Assembly: GCA_026419785.1 (NCBI GenBank)
Contig: JAODTK010002555.1
Location: 434,001-498,000 of the forward strand
Direction of reading: 5' to 3'
From: Sclerodactyla briareus
Lineage: Eukaryota > Echinodermata > Holothuroidea > Dendrochirotida > Sclerodactylidae
Length of the DNA stretch: 64,000 nt
Shown in pieces: positions 31,223 through 42,945 of the stretch (its first letter is position 1; each line of letters opens with the position of its first letter). The notes beneath the pieces are model-generated. The model worked only from the letters and a program-made list of their open reading frames with translations, made no database searches and was not told the DNA's origin. Both the position numbers and the translations under genes were made by a program.

Positions 31223-32635
31223 TAATACTACTTTTAGCTTGGAACACGATTTAACTGGACCCACCTTGATGATCTAGCAATACTGGTAGTACTGAACACT
31301 TTTTATTGGGATCACGTCCGAGCTCACTAGCTGGGGTCATCAGAGGGCAAAGTATGAAAATACCTTGTGACACTGTAAATCCAGAATGTTTGGTTCGATC
31401 GAGTTGAAACTTCGTGTTCAGCTTTTGATGAGTTTACAAGCAACCCTATTGTTTTAAGATCATAGTGGGGTCCAGTTGAGTGAAAAATACGGAAATTGCA
31501 ATCGTGGAATTCATTGCCCAAATTAATTTTTCTTGTGAACACAATACTTGATCCACTTGTTGGATCAAGTCATGGTATGGGGTGACAATGTTGAGTATAT
31601 GGATCCCTATTGTCTTGCGATCAGCATGGTCCCTATGTAGCTGAGGTCATAAAAAAAATCAAGGCAGCTCGAGGAGGAATCACTCGCCCTTCAGTTCCTC
31701 TCGTTTGCTATACGACAATGCTTATGAGTTCAATATTGGGACTTTCATGGATATCGTGTTAACAAGCTTCTGAAATCGCCCGACCCCTCGCGGAACCAGG
31801 CAAAGTGTCGAGTTAGCGTTCCAAAAAGTCCATGAGTCGGACGGCACCTATCGGGAACTATACGGGAACATTTGGCATTTGACCGAAATTGTATCATTGA
31901 TAGGCTGCTCAATGTCGCTGAAGCCAGCGTCTACCACGGTGGACTTTGGGAATCATTGTCTTGGTGGCCCCACTCTGGGCTTGACTTGGACAAAATGTTA
32001 CCGGTAATTCCCCCAGAAAATTCACATCCGCCTTAGGCATCCCGAAGGATATCTCTCACCGGGACACCCACCTCCTTGACGACTCCAGGATCTTCTCCAA
32101 GGCAATTCTCCCTGAGACATCCCCCCACCAGGACATCTCCCGCCCCGGATACATTTCCAGAAGACCTCCCCCACCCAAAAAAAAAAAAAAAAATAGAGCA
32201 CAAAAATATTACACTTACCTTAGATCTTATTCAACTTTTCCGATATTCATTCTGTGCCATTCAGGTGGCACCATTCTGACGTCATAAAAGAAAATAGCAG
32301 CAGTAGTGAAACAAATAGTAACACGTCGGCTTTTTTTTTTTCTTCAAATTGATTCGAAATAATTTTACCTTTTCTGACTCATGCGGATCCACGCGATTCC
32401 TGGTGAAGCCCCTCGGGCGAGCGGCCAGCAGGGCGATTTTACAACCGCGGAATAGGGGTTGACCTTAGCTAGAATCGTGCCGGTAGGAGCGTCGGAACCT
32501 GTCCGCCCATTTTAGCCGGGCCGCCGTCACCCCCATCTCTGCACGGCTGTTTTCACGGGAGGCTGGGATTCCATAGAGCGTATGCGTATCCGGTTCGGTA
32601 TTGTATGAGGAAAGACAATTTACGGGAACGAACGT
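31223..32635. other. No confirmed gene
   Basis: TACTTGATCCACTTGTTGGATCAAGT near 31543-31568 forms an inverted repeat (ACTTGATCCA / TGGATCAAGT). At 32050-32165 GGGACA/GGACATCTCCC-type phrases recur, a decayed minisatellite, followed by poly-A at 32178-32194. A T-run lies at 32330-32341. Confidence 0.4.
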
Positions 32636-32941
32636 TTGTTCAGGAGTGAAAAAACTATAAGTGTATACGAAAAGACCTTAAAAAGGCCAGCGGCTCAGTG
32701 CAGTCATGAAATGCTGTCGTTGATTGACTCTTTTAAGAAAGATGATCTTCAGAGAATTAATTACTGGTGCTATTTCGCCTATTCAGCGTTGGTTTGCCTT
32801 CATTATGGAATTTTGGCTTCTTTGGAAAACCAAATATCTCGTAAAATAAATAGACCGTATTCAAACACTAGCCCTCGCAAAGTACAGGTGAATGGTGATT
32901 TTTCACGTACGGCATACGGCATCTATGGAATACTAGCTTAA
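32636..32941 (+). CDS. Hypothetical 101-codon frame
   Basis: It starts MFRSEKTISVYEKTLKRPAA and is open to a stop at 32941. Composition is protein-like, with a hydrophobic YWCYFAYSALVCLHYGILAS segment that could span a membrane, then a basic tail. No family is recognised, no splice sites or second copy are seen. It may be a real small gene or exon, or chance. Confidence 0.25.
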   Translation: MFRSEKTISVYEKTLKRPAAQCSHEMLSLIDSFKKDDLQRINYWCYFAYSALVCLHYGILASLENQISRKINRPYSNTSPRKVQVNGDFSRTAYGIYGILA

Positions 32942-33199
32942 GTTGGGGACCCTATATCTTTATACGGAGCCACACGACTTAGTCGGCCGAGACCCAGCGG
33001 GCGGATCCGAAGTCGATTGAGTCCTTTGGTATTGCTAGACCGCGTGAACGAAGCAACAGGGTGGTGAACTCATATACGCCTACTTTCAATATCTCAAGAA
33101 CGGACGGTATTTTTAAAAAATTCGACGCCGATCAGCACACCCGTCATGGACTAAGGGGCAAACTTACCAGATAGCCAAAGGGCTTAGTGAGTCCTTGCC
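32942..33199. other. No recognisable gene
   Basis: Nothing supportable. Confidence 0.3.
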
Positions 33200-34085
33200 T
33201 GCCTTATGACATTTCACGTGTGTTAACCTCAGATTACCTTTGACCCTAACCCAAGAAAATGGTGGATTCCAGGACTGCTAATAGCGTGGTATTACTTATA
33301 GATTCTTTCCAGCAAGGAATAGCATAGCATCAGACTATGACCTATCCTGAGGCCAGATGACCGCTGGAAAAATGCCCCAAAACAATAGGGACATGTACTC
33401 TTTCAGAATGACCAACCCACAACACCGAGCAAGCCCCTAAGTTGGTACAGTGTAGGAGATATCAACATTTGCACAAATCCTATCACCTGCCCAAAAATGA
33501 CTCTCATCTACACCAACAAAATAGGGGATTGTACTATCATAAGGAAGCGGCTACAAATTTCAACATGATCAGACCAGCACTCGGGATTTTGAGACTTACT
33601 TTCAATTACCTTAGAAGACCTTTGGACAGGACTCCAAAAATAGGGAATCATGATTCATTAGAGGAACCCAATACCACAGTATGCGTTCATCCATCAAGGG
33701 GGGACAAGTTTATGATTCACAAGCTAAAATTGCTACAGTATCAACTTTTCAAAAGTTCTCTTTTCTTTCCCAAAAGACCGTGGCATGCCCAACAGAAAAA
33801 AACAATAGGGTGCTGTCTCCCTAAAGGAAAGCTACACACCAAATATCACTCGATTTGGTACCAACGCAATCTGACTTTTCCTCTTCACAAGATTTTCGAC
33901 TTTGACCTCTAATTACCTCAGATGACCTTAACCGACCCCAAAACAATGAGGTCATTTGCTCATTATGGGGAAGGAACTTATTATACGAGTATGGCTTCTC
34001 AATCCAGGTGGGGCGAGGTAGGCTATTCACAAAGCAGACTGTCACAACACATAAATACACACACACAGGACACACACACTGGCAT
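33200..34085 (+). repeat. TGACCT-family repeat, several units, ending in (AC)n
   Basis: CCCCAAAACAATAGGGACAT (33373), CAAAAATAGGGAATCAT (33632) and CCCCAAAACAATGAGGTCAT (33936) mark successive units, each after a TGACC-rich stretch. It finishes with ACACACACAGGACACACACA at 34058-34078. The 156-codon frame at 33442-33912 lies inside the repeat and is not a gene. Confidence 0.75.
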
Positions 34086-34688
34086 GAATGGATATTATTC
34101 CCTGACTCAGTAAGAATTAAAATTAGTGGAATGACCGAGTAATATGTCCGAAAACCTCCTTTATAGAAGAGGAGAAGGAGGGGGGGGGGGGGGGGGGTGG
34201 TTATACGCATCTCAAATGTCACCATGTAGCATAGCGCAGGAAATCATTATCCGTGGTAGTCAGGGGTTCGTTTCGAAAGCACGATAGCTATCGATATTTT
34301 TTTATAGCCTTTTCTTTGTCACCTGAGGATGAAGATTATACAACCCATTAGGACCTGAATTCAATGAGTACTACCGGATGTATTTGTGCCACGAAAAAAA
34401 AACGCGTGTTATGAGTTATACCAAATTCCTTTGATAGTTACACCCTTGTCTTACCCAATACGTTCTTGGGTGTCCTCGCTGAATAGCAATTACTACAGGA
34501 ATGGTAGTTTTTGGATTATAAAGTTGATCTTGTTACAGGTAGCCACCCGGTGAGGCAGGGAAAATAATACCTATATGAGTTGAAGATGTTTGTCCCATGT
34601 GGCTGTATTAGGATTCGACACAGTTCAGTTTGCAGTTCACTGCTACAATTCGCTAGCTTTGTTCGTAGTTACTGTTCGCCACTAAGAA
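34086..34688. other. No recognisable gene
   Basis: A poly-G run at 34179-34198. No coding signal. Confidence 0.35.
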
Positions 34689-35975
34689 GGGCTGTTCACA
34701 CTTGTGCGATACGATACGATAATTTTATCGGACGTCGAGTTAGTAGTTATTAACAAAGTGTTATTTTCAATAGGAGTGTTCACACCTGTGCGATACGATA
34801 CGATACGATAATTTTATCGGACGTCGAGTTGAAAATATTTCAACTTTTATCGTACGATAAAATTATCGGATGAACATAAATGTGCGCAAATTCAGTGATA
34901 AACTTGCGCAATTCTGCAAAGCGTATGGACGCCAAACAGGCTATTAGGGGAAGTTTAGCGTAAAAAGTGGGTTTAGTAATAAAATCGGGGGTTTTGAGGA
35001 ATGTTTTGGGAAGTGGACGTATTCCGGGGAGCATTGGCCTTCATTGAGGCTCGGTCCTATTTTCCGCCATGCATGGGACATACGAAACCATTATTTAAGT
35101 TCAAATGATGCAATGATGCCATCCCCATATACATAGTAGCGTGACCAGTGGAGGTATGGGGAGGTCATGTTGCGTCGGCGACTATCAAGGATCAGTGACA
35201 TGGCAAAGGCAGGAGATATGCGGTTGGTAGTGAGTGGCCGGTGGGGGCGGAGGGTGTTGTGGCTGTTTGAGAGGAGCAGGGTAGGAGGGTTGTTCTAGTG
35301 GGTCTCGATCCACAGCCTGGCGTATGACGGAAACTTCACCCTTTCCTCATGTGAGAAAGAGGCGGGAATGAAACGGAAAGATCCCGGCTACGGAAATAAG
35401 CTATAGGGGGGGTATAATGTCGATTTAACGCCACGTTAATCATGTCTTGTAGATCTGTGACGAAAGTAGTAAAGTACACAGGTGGAGCCGTAGGCCTTAT
35501 TTTTAGATGCATGTTCTGAGCAAAGTAACCAAGCTCAAAATTTCAGCTCAATTGACTGAATGCTTTCTTGGCGGCCTCACTCGCCGAATTATTGGATACC
35601 GATGCAATCAAGACTGGGTGTGAACGGAAAGGGTGAGGCGGGGATGGTGAGTCAGTTGGATCGTGACCGTCAATTGCGCTTCTCCAGGCCTCCTACAAGT
35701 ACTGAGGAAGACACAAGCTTCGAATGTTTGAAATGACAGTTCTTGGTACTCAAAAACTCTGCCGACCAGGCTATTCAACCGCCTGAAGCGACAAAAGGGG
35801 AAAACTTGTGCCTCTCTCAACTAAAACCAATACTCTCTACGTTATGTTAGACGCAGAGACGTCCGATAAAATGATCGTACGACATTTTTATCGCACAGTG
35901 TGAACACGCCATTCCGATAAATTTAATCGATCGTATAGTATCGAATGATCGTATCGCCACAAGGTGAACAGCGCT
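34689..35975. mobile_element. DNA transposon with nested terminal inverted repeats, non-autonomous
   Basis: The left end GGGCTGTTCACACTTGTGCG with ATACGAT repeats is mirrored at the right by AAGGTGAACAGCGCT preceded by ATCGTATCGCCAC. A second, inner pair lies inside it: GTGTTCACACCTGTGCGATA (34776) against TATCGCACAGTGTGAACAC (35890-35909). ATTTTATCGGACGTC occurs after both left ends and GACGTCCGATAAAAT at the inner right end. TTTTATCGTACGATAAAA at 34845-34862 is a perfect palindrome. No transposase is encoded, so it would have relied on another copy. Superfamily not assigned; no clear target duplication was found. Confidence 0.75.
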
Positions 35976-36607
35976 TAACGCCAGCCGGAGGTCCGCGGTT
36001 ATTATTCGCATTTCGCCAGGCCGACGTTCTTTCTAAGAGTTTCCCTAAATTCGTTAAATCCGGGTCTAATTCAGGAAGGTTGGTGGAAACGCTTTCTGGG
36101 TAATTAAATTGTTCTTTCATATTTGTCAAAATTGAGTGAAAATCATCAGAACATCTGCTAAGGAATTGAATATTAATGGCAATACTCGAAGGATATGATT
36201 GGGCGAGACAAACGGCCCCATACTAGGATAGCGTACTGGGAAAATAAACTTGCAATCCGGACACCCCGGACCAATATCACTGTCACACCGCCAACCACGG
36301 TTGTAATCCATATATGCCTCAGAAACCATGCAGGTGATGTCCATAAGGAGAAGCAGGTGTCAGGAGATTCGTAATGACCCTTCGCCATCGTGCGGGTACA
36401 TGTGTGTGGTTCTCTGGATGGATCAGCACTTGGTGACAATGACATCTACGTCAGCTCTTGCGGGAAAGGTCCAACGAGCGCCCCCCCGCGCTTAAGCTTG
36501 ACTGCAGCGTGGTCTCTCACTGAGCTCTTGCACAGAGGCAACACTGGAGCCTCCTCACCCATAACACCGTTTTTAGCTGCGGGGAAGCAGCTCTGCAAGT
36601 CAGTCAG
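35976..36607. other. No confirmed gene; minus-strand frames
   Basis: Overlapping minus frames at 36126-36344 and 36173-36445. The former has CMVSEAYMDYNRGWRCDSDI and GPGCPDC with five cysteines and may be part of an extracellular exon. No splice pair or family is recognised. Confidence 0.2.
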
Positions 36608-36690
36608 TCTCTCGTCTGTTCGTTCGTTCGTTTCGTTAGTTCGTTCGTTCGTTAGTTTGTCCGTTAGTTCGTCCGTTCTGTTCGTTCCAC
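36608..36690. repeat. (GTTC)n microsatellite
   Basis: Imperfect TCGT/GTTC units with TTAG interruptions. Confidence 0.95.
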
Positions 36691-36714
36691 GTTCACTCGT
36701 AATTCTGAACGTAC

Positions 36715-37020
36715 AGCGAAAGGGTGGGAAACTTTGTGGGTGGTGGAGCATGCCCATCTGGCAGGCTGAGTTACATTTTTGTTTGCATAGGGCGATGAAA
36801 TTTTAATTAAATCCAATAATTACCCCAATTTAAGTCTTCATTTTATGATACTTTGAACCTGTAAATGGCCCCCCCATTTCAGGTTGAAACTTGGTGGGTG
36901 GATGTAGCACGCCACTGGCTAACAAAGGCTGAGTTACATTTAGTGTGCATATGTGCTATAAGATTCTCAATTAATCCAATATTACCCCAAATTTCCAACT
37001 TCCATTGAGCTAGCTCTCTG
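36715..37020 (+). repeat. Two-copy tandem duplication, ~160 bp
   Basis: AACTTTGTGGGTGG.GGAGCATGCC and AACTTGGTGGGTGGATGTAG open the two copies (36728 and 36887). Both continue with GGCTGAGTTACATTT, a CATA.G segment and AATCCAATA.TTACCCCAA. The TTGGTGGGTGGA phrase is also seen at 59830 inside the hAT element. Confidence 0.75.
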
Positions 37021-38512
37021 TGACAGTTTGAGAGTGTCTTGCTTTACTTACTCCATCCCTTGCAGACCAGTGTTTACCTTATCTGGGCAGAAGGTCCAGG
37101 TCTGCAGCCTAGGTGACAATAAACTATTGTCCGGGGGGAATGATTTGCTCTCAACACATCTCGCTCTAGATTGTTGGCTGTTGACCCAGAAAAAGAGTTG
37201 TTTTCACATGTTTAGTTCTGTTGTCCGCTATATGTCGCCTATATACATCCTAGGAATGACTTAGTTGAGTACTTTGTGTTGGGCACTGGATAGCAAATAT
37301 TATTGGCCAATCGCTGTAGACATGTCCAAGCCATTCCAAGTTAGAACAGATGTTCAGTAAAGAGTCCCCCCCAAAAATTGGGGGAATGTTAACAAACATA
37401 CATGGGATGGTGAAGAACGCTTTTTCTGGTACCGACAGCCTCTGGGCGCCGCCGAGAGTATAGTCCTCACACGCTCACTCCTGAGCCGGGTTATCTTAGC
37501 AAAGAACAAATCGGTTGCGTTCACACCGCGAGAGATCACTCTCGCTATCGATTCCTCTCTGATACACCAAAGACAAGCACCGCCGGGCCCTCGCGCTGGT
37601 TCATCGATAGACACATTCGATTCACGTAATTGATTTTGCTTTTCTCCTGACCCGGCAGCCGCTTTACACCAGCTTGACGGGTTACAAGGACTCTATTGTT
37701 CGCTTCTCTTTTTTCGCTTTTATAGAAAGCCCGCCCCACGGCAGCATATAGACAAACGAATTATGCATGAACATGTACAAAAAATAAACATCAAGTTAAT
37801 TGGCAAGCGTACATGAAATGACATTAAATATTGCATATATTGATTAGTTATCTGACAGCTAAAAGTCGTGGCTTGGTGCAAGCATCTAACAGTTAAAAGC
37901 AGAAAACATACCCCTCATATCATGGAGAGATACAATATCATTGAAATTAGAGAAATTTGCCGGAACTTCCAAAGTTCTTCCCGACTGGAGTAGTAATGTA
38001 CCCAATAGTCGATTTTAGTTTCATGGGTTATGAAAAAATTTGACAACGCACCTCGATAATGTCCCGCGCCGTTCAAGGAGCCTCGACCTTGTATTCCGAA
38101 TGCAGAATTTGTACGTGTTAAAATAAATCGAGAAAGAAGTATTTTTGGCACTTTTCTTCGCCATATAGGGTACCTATAATGTGATTTCTATCCAATCAAT
38201 ACCGTGGTTCCCTGTCACCAAAGTGTTACATTTGGCAGTTACATGCTACCAGGGACACGCAACTTTACTACAAGTGCAGAACAAATGTTGAAGAGTCTCT
38301 GTCTCTTGTAAACAAAGTACGCACTACGGAAGAATGACATTTTACACAGTTTATCACCAGTTGAAAAAACAATATTGTGTGAAATTCTAAAATCAAGGTC
38401 AGCAGCAATGTTGTTTTTTATGGCACCGTAAATATTTCCCCATCTCTTACTAAAGCCATGGCTAAAGGTTGAAGGCTATTCCAATGCGACTGGCCTTTCG
38501 GGATCGTGGTCC
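37021..38512. other. No confirmed gene
   Basis: Minus frames at 37354-37614 and 37545-37739 overlap in different phases and show no domain. On the minus strand near 38055-38150, NSAFGIQGRGSLNGAGHYRG is followed by GAG|GTGCGT, a donor-like site, so an exon of the gene proposed at 38513-38725 could lie here; unproven. Confidence 0.25.
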
Positions 38513-38725
38513 TTATCCTGAAGTAGTTATAGTTGTGTCCATCTTGGCAGACAAATTGAAGTGTACGATGCCCTCCGCACCATCTAACTCGAGCATTGGG
38601 GTCGTGCTATTGGCGTCCTCGAAAAAAGCTGCAGGGTTGGCGTTTACAGCTTCAAACCAGGCAGCGGGAATGGCGTCAATGAGTTCTAAAATGTTAATAC
38701 TAACGTCATCAATCTGGACTTTTGA
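38513..38725 (-). CDS. Possible terminal exon of a host gene
   Basis: Minus strand: a convincing acceptor TTACTCCATCCACAG, then 71 open codons ending at a stop (TAA at 38515). They read SKVQIDDVSINILELIDAIP, AAWFEAVNANPAAFFEDANS, TTPMLELDGAEGIVHFNLSA, KMDTTITTSG. Composition and codon choice look like real protein: balanced, few Cys, an NST glycosylation site. The pattern of a proline-bearing beta turn followed by alternating hydrophobic residues (TPMLELDGAEGIVHFNLSAK) recalls BPI/LBP-fold proteins, but this is only an impression. It is the most protein-like single exon in the window. Confidence 0.4.
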   Translation of the reverse strand, partial: SKVQIDDVSINILELIDAIPAAWFEAVNANPAAFFEDANSTTPMLELDGAEGIVHFNLSAKMDTTITTSG

Positions 38726-38759
38726 CTGTGGATGGAGTAAGGTGATAACATTATGAATT

Positions 38760-39555
38760 GTAACACGTAGACACGATTCGAAAATATCTCATACATAATA
38801 TCATTACCAAGAATTATGCCCCCCCAACAAAATCCCTATTATAAAAAGTATCTCCAGCGCTGTCGTAAAAAGGGGGTATTGAAAATGGGCTGCTGGAGTA
38901 TTCTAATGCAATCATAGAGGCGAAAAAAATGGACCATTATAAGATTCTTCATGCCATGAGAAGTTCTCTATAGCATTGCGAGAGTTCACGTAAGGGCCGC
39001 GGTGTCACCGATCCGGCCCTGAAAATTGGATACCTAACTTCATGTTATGTAGTGATTTAATGAAATACAACATTAACGCCTTTAACATGCCACTAACCGT
39101 GTCTTTCAATAGTCGGGGAGTGAACGTAATTCTTAGGGGCAGCTCTCGTTCGCTCAAGTCACAGTTCCCAACCCTCTCTTGGGCCAGACCGCTCGGGAGA
39201 GTCCGCAAACCCAACATCAAAACTAGTAAAGGTCTTCAATTTCCAAATTGGAACTCTCTTATTAATTCCTAGTCGAACGAACGGACCCACTTTGGGAACA
39301 GGAGATACTAGAAAGATAGACGAATCTAGACAAAAACAACGAATTCACAACCAGGGTTTGACCCTTGAATGAAAGTCGACGACCCTTCCACTTCTTGAGG
39401 ATATTAGTACTAGCCTCAGTTCTAGCCTGCCAATTCGGATGTTGATTGAGTCATCTTTAAATCAGGAAAGTAAAAGCGTGCTCGCGAACAAGAACCTCTA
39501 CCGATCGTGAGCAATTCAGTTTCACTTTCATTATGCTTTGAGCCGGAAACCATTA
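38760..39555. other. No confirmed gene
   Basis: A minus frame of 71 codons (39005-39220) may be a continuation of the neighbouring LINE, but no motif confirms it. Confidence 0.3.
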
Positions 39556-39559
39556 TGTA

Positions 39560-40540
39560 TCACGATCGATCTCTATGCGTGAGTTATACTCTTAGGATTA
39601 GCTAAAATAGCGTGGTGTCATCAGCATGTTGGAAAATCTTTGCTGAATTGTCTAGAAGAATGTCGTAATACGAGTTGTATGTTCATAATTGAATAATGGA
39701 ACGGTCCCGCGCACAAAACATAAAGAATGGATGAGAGGGGGCACCCCTAACGTACGCCTTTATATTAGAGAAATTATTGGAAAATAACCATTATGTTTGA
39801 TTTTGCCAGAAACATCAGTATATAAAATTTTGATCCACTCATATTGTCTGACCAAACCCCATCTTCCTTAAAACACGGAATAAATATGCATGATTCACTC
39901 TATCAAACGCCTTCTCTTGGTCAATTTTAAGTATATACCCTTCCGATTCATTTTTGTTAACATATTCAACAATGTTCTTCATAGTAATGACATTGTCAGC
40001 AATATCCCGGCCAGGTATTGCACAAGTCTGATCTTCAGAAATAAGTGACGTAATAACCCCTAAAATTCGATTGTTATGGTCTTGGCAATAATTTGCAATC
40101 AGTATTGAGTAGGCTTATGAGACGCCAGTTTGAAATTCTAGTGGTGTCACCCCTCTTAGGAATCAGGGTAATTAATCCAGTTTTCATGGATTTGCAAAGG
40201 GTCATACCAGTCATACATTGGTTAGCGAGGTCATGCAAATGTCTTTAAAATCACCCCAAAAAGTAATAAAAGAACTCCGTATTAATCCGTCGGTCCAGGG
40301 CTCATGCTGGTCGTCATGGCATCGAGGGCACTGTGTAACTCTTCAACAGGAATCCCCTTCACATTCCTCACATCACATTCCTCACCCGTTAGGGTTGCTG
40401 ATCAATTACTTAGGAGAGTGAGTAGTTATCATGTCGAACTTATGTTATAGGTTCTTTTATGTATAGAGCAGCATAGAATTTCACCTGTTCCTCTATAGGA
40501 TACCTCGTGGATGAGTAATTAACTCCAGTTGACGTCTGTA
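39560..40540 (-). mobile_element. Decayed LINE reverse transcriptase (L1/Tx1 type)
   Basis: Minus-strand blocks in order: ELHSALDAMTTSMSPGP (the xGPDG region, near 40320); DWYDPLQIHENW; a block near ISLL.TDCKLLSKTI; EDQTC.IPGRDIADNV; YILKIDQEKAFDRV-like motif near 39925; KGVRQGCPLSSILYVLCAGP (about 39730); and QHADDTTLF at 39600-39632, the catalytic ADD. Blocks sit in several frames with many stops, so it is dead. Order and spacing are those of L1-group reverse transcriptases. It continues faintly to the right as the linker. Confidence 0.85.
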
Positions 40541-41234
40541 GTTGTCCATGACTTTTCTGTTTGCATTTCGCTTGGATCGTGACCAGACCCAGCCACCCGT
40601 TCGTTCCGATGAGTCAGCCGGGCTCAGGACGTTAGGGGCCTCACGACTTCTCCAACCTGGTCCTGCGGCCGTCCCACTAGAGGACGTACGCGGAATACTA
40701 CCACCTTTGTCGCTGGGTTACCTAACCGACGAGGTCTCCACAGAAGGGGCCTTCGCCAGAGCGGCCTTCAGCCTCATACTCAGCATCCGACTAACCAAAT
40801 CGACGGCAAGGGCCCACTGCTAAGCGCCCTGTGCTAAACTGGTACATGGTCGATGAGGGGTGAGTAGAGTATGGTTAATAGATTCTACAAAACAATACGT
40901 GCTCATGATGTGTGAACTACGAATGCTTTCCCCTTATCCGACAGTCCCATTGCAGCCGTCTTCTGTCCCTCCCCGGCCGTCACGGGCTGAATGACTATAC
41001 GTAAAAGTGCCAGACACTCGTTAGCATACTGGGGTGGTGCATGGTCGATAAGGGGTGAAGGGGTAAGGGGGGGGGGACTATGATTTTATGAGGGGGTCAA
41101 AAAAAGCAGGCCTCGCCCCATTTATCCACAATGCCATTTTGGGCCTACTTTTCGCGAGTTATCCCGAACTTACTGGATTTTTTTCTCCAATATTTCTCCT
41201 AATTTCTTCCACTTCCCTTTTTCTCGGGCCTTCG
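40541..41234. other. No confirmed gene
   Basis: A GC-rich plus frame at 40542-40823 (93 codons) without domain. GTGCATGGTCGATAAGGGGT (41036) repeats GTACATGGTCGATGAGGGGT (40842), about 194 bases apart. A poly-G run at 41071-41079. Confidence 0.35.
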
Positions 41235-42089
41235 ATTCTGGGGTTGCTGGTTTGGTTACGGGACGGGATATTTGCAATAAGTCTCGCCTGTCGGTGGAGC
41301 AGTCACGTTGAACTTGAACTTTCGCTTTTCCATGTTCCGAGAAAGTGGTCGGGTCCTGGAGTTCCCTGATCGTCCTTGGGGATGGGACGAAACATTGCAG
41401 TCCCGGAGCAGGTTGGGATTGGTTACACCCCTGCCGCGATGTCATCTGAGCATTAGACGAAAAGAGAAAGCGGGGTATCACCAGTGCTGATACATAACCA
41501 ATACGGCCAGAGTTCCGTGATAAGCCTTAATTTCCTCCAGGAACCCGTATAATTCAAATCACATGAAATGATATGTCCCGTCGTATGGAGTTTATGCTGC
41601 GTGTCTTCTGCAACAACCAATATTGGTTATTACTTCCAGCGTTTCTTTGTTGACATTTATGGGTGACAGTCCAGACCAAGCCTGCGCAGGGCCAAGCATT
41701 TCTCAGAATATGAATTATCCCATTTTGCTGCTCTTCTATTCATCAACGTAATACACTAAATATTGGTGATCGAATGTTGTGCATTACGTATACAAGAGAC
41801 AAGAGTGAATCATCCCCCTAATTAATTAATTTCATTTTATGACTGAACAATGTTTGTCAACCACTTACATCATTTTCATGTGATGTAAGTAAGAAGAAAG
41901 AAATAATATACAATTAAATCGGAACCTAACACTTGATATACCCTTTCTAATATACATTTATCAATTTACTCAACTTGGACTAGGCTTGTTTCTCAAAGGT
42001 CACTGCAGCTTGGATACAATAGAGGATATATCGCGGGGTATGGTACACTGTGTATATAGGTATAAACATTCCGATACGGCCCTCAAAGC

Positions 42090-42385
42090 TTAGTTCTTTA
42101 TACAGATAAATGAGAGACTCCCTATCGCGCAATAACGCATGGCCAACTACAGCAGTCTTCCTCTCGATGATTTTTGAAGTAAATCAATGTTTAAATGTTG
42201 ACGGGGAAAAAAGAAAACGAAAATATTTGCAGGGCTGTGCAAGTATTACGTCATTGATTACGGTATCATGGGATGCTTCTCGATTTTGCACAATACATAT
42301 GGACAAATTTCAAGGGCCTATAACTAAGATCATAGTTTACGACAATCTTCCCATCGGCTGCGCATAGTTTCCGCACAGGATTCGA
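42090..42385. other. Copy B insertion, unassigned frame
   Basis: A plus frame of 85 codons at 42110-42367 (MRDSLSRNNAWPTTAVFLSM...) has no recognised domain and no counterpart in copy A. Confidence 0.25.
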
Positions 42386-42680
42386 TGGCAAAAGTTTTGA
42401 ACTACGCCTGCGCAATGATGATCGAGAGCGGTGATCGACGAAACCAAAATGGCTACCGATAGCCTGCCATAGTAGTAGTAGTAGTAGTAGTAGTAGTAGG
42501 TGAGTCTCATCGTTCAGTAATAGTGAACGATCATTGGCAAAAGTTTTGAACTACGCCTGCGCAATGATGATCGATAGCGGTGGTCGACGAAAACAAAATG
42601 GCTACCGATAGCCTACCATAGTGGTAGTAGTAGTAGTTGTAGTAATAGGTTGAGTCTCATCGTTCAGTACCGTAATAGTG
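42386..42680 (+). repeat. Two-copy tandem duplication with (TAG)n core
   Basis: GGCAAAAGTTTTGAACTACG and GCCTGCGCAATGATGATCGA occur at about 42388 and 42536. Each copy runs through AAAATGGCTACCGATAGCCT into a (TAG)n/(GTA)n tract (pure at 42472-42499) and ends GAGTCTCATCGTTCAGTA. Confidence 0.9.
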
Positions 42681-42945
42681 AAGTAGTAGGTTGAGTCTCG
42701 TCTATCCGACATGCTCAGTGATCAATCTCCGCACGTATCACGATCTTGCGCAAGGTTTACTGCTTCTCGAAACTGTTAATGTTGATGTCCCTAAATTGCG
42801 ATTGATTTTCCGAGCAAATAGTCACAGGTACCCAACGGCTAGTAGTATGTCTCAATGGTTCTCTCAGAGCGATCTTCGCTGGAGCTTCTTCTGGAGTCTC
42901 GCGACGTGACCGAATAATCTCAAACGTCTATATGCTACTACGGAT
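42680..42945 (-). mobile_element. Repeat shared with 47645-47925; possible LINE 3' end
   Basis: It matches 47645-47925 along its length (GACATGCTCAGT, GATCAATCTCCGC, CTTGCGCAAGGTT, AGAGCGATCTTCGCTGGAGC, TCTCGCGACGTGAC). On the minus strand the 47.6 kb copy reads EEAINLAQARDAWRRLI, like the AQDRxxWRxLV motif that closes many LINE proteins. The assignment is tentative. Confidence 0.45.

Noticed and set aside
31031-31264. Ile/Tyr-rich 77-codon frame
   Set aside because: Translation of the (AAT)n microsatellite.
33442-33912. 156-codon plus-strand frame
   Set aside because: Lies wholly inside the TGACCT-family repeat; the same repeat elsewhere has no matching frame.
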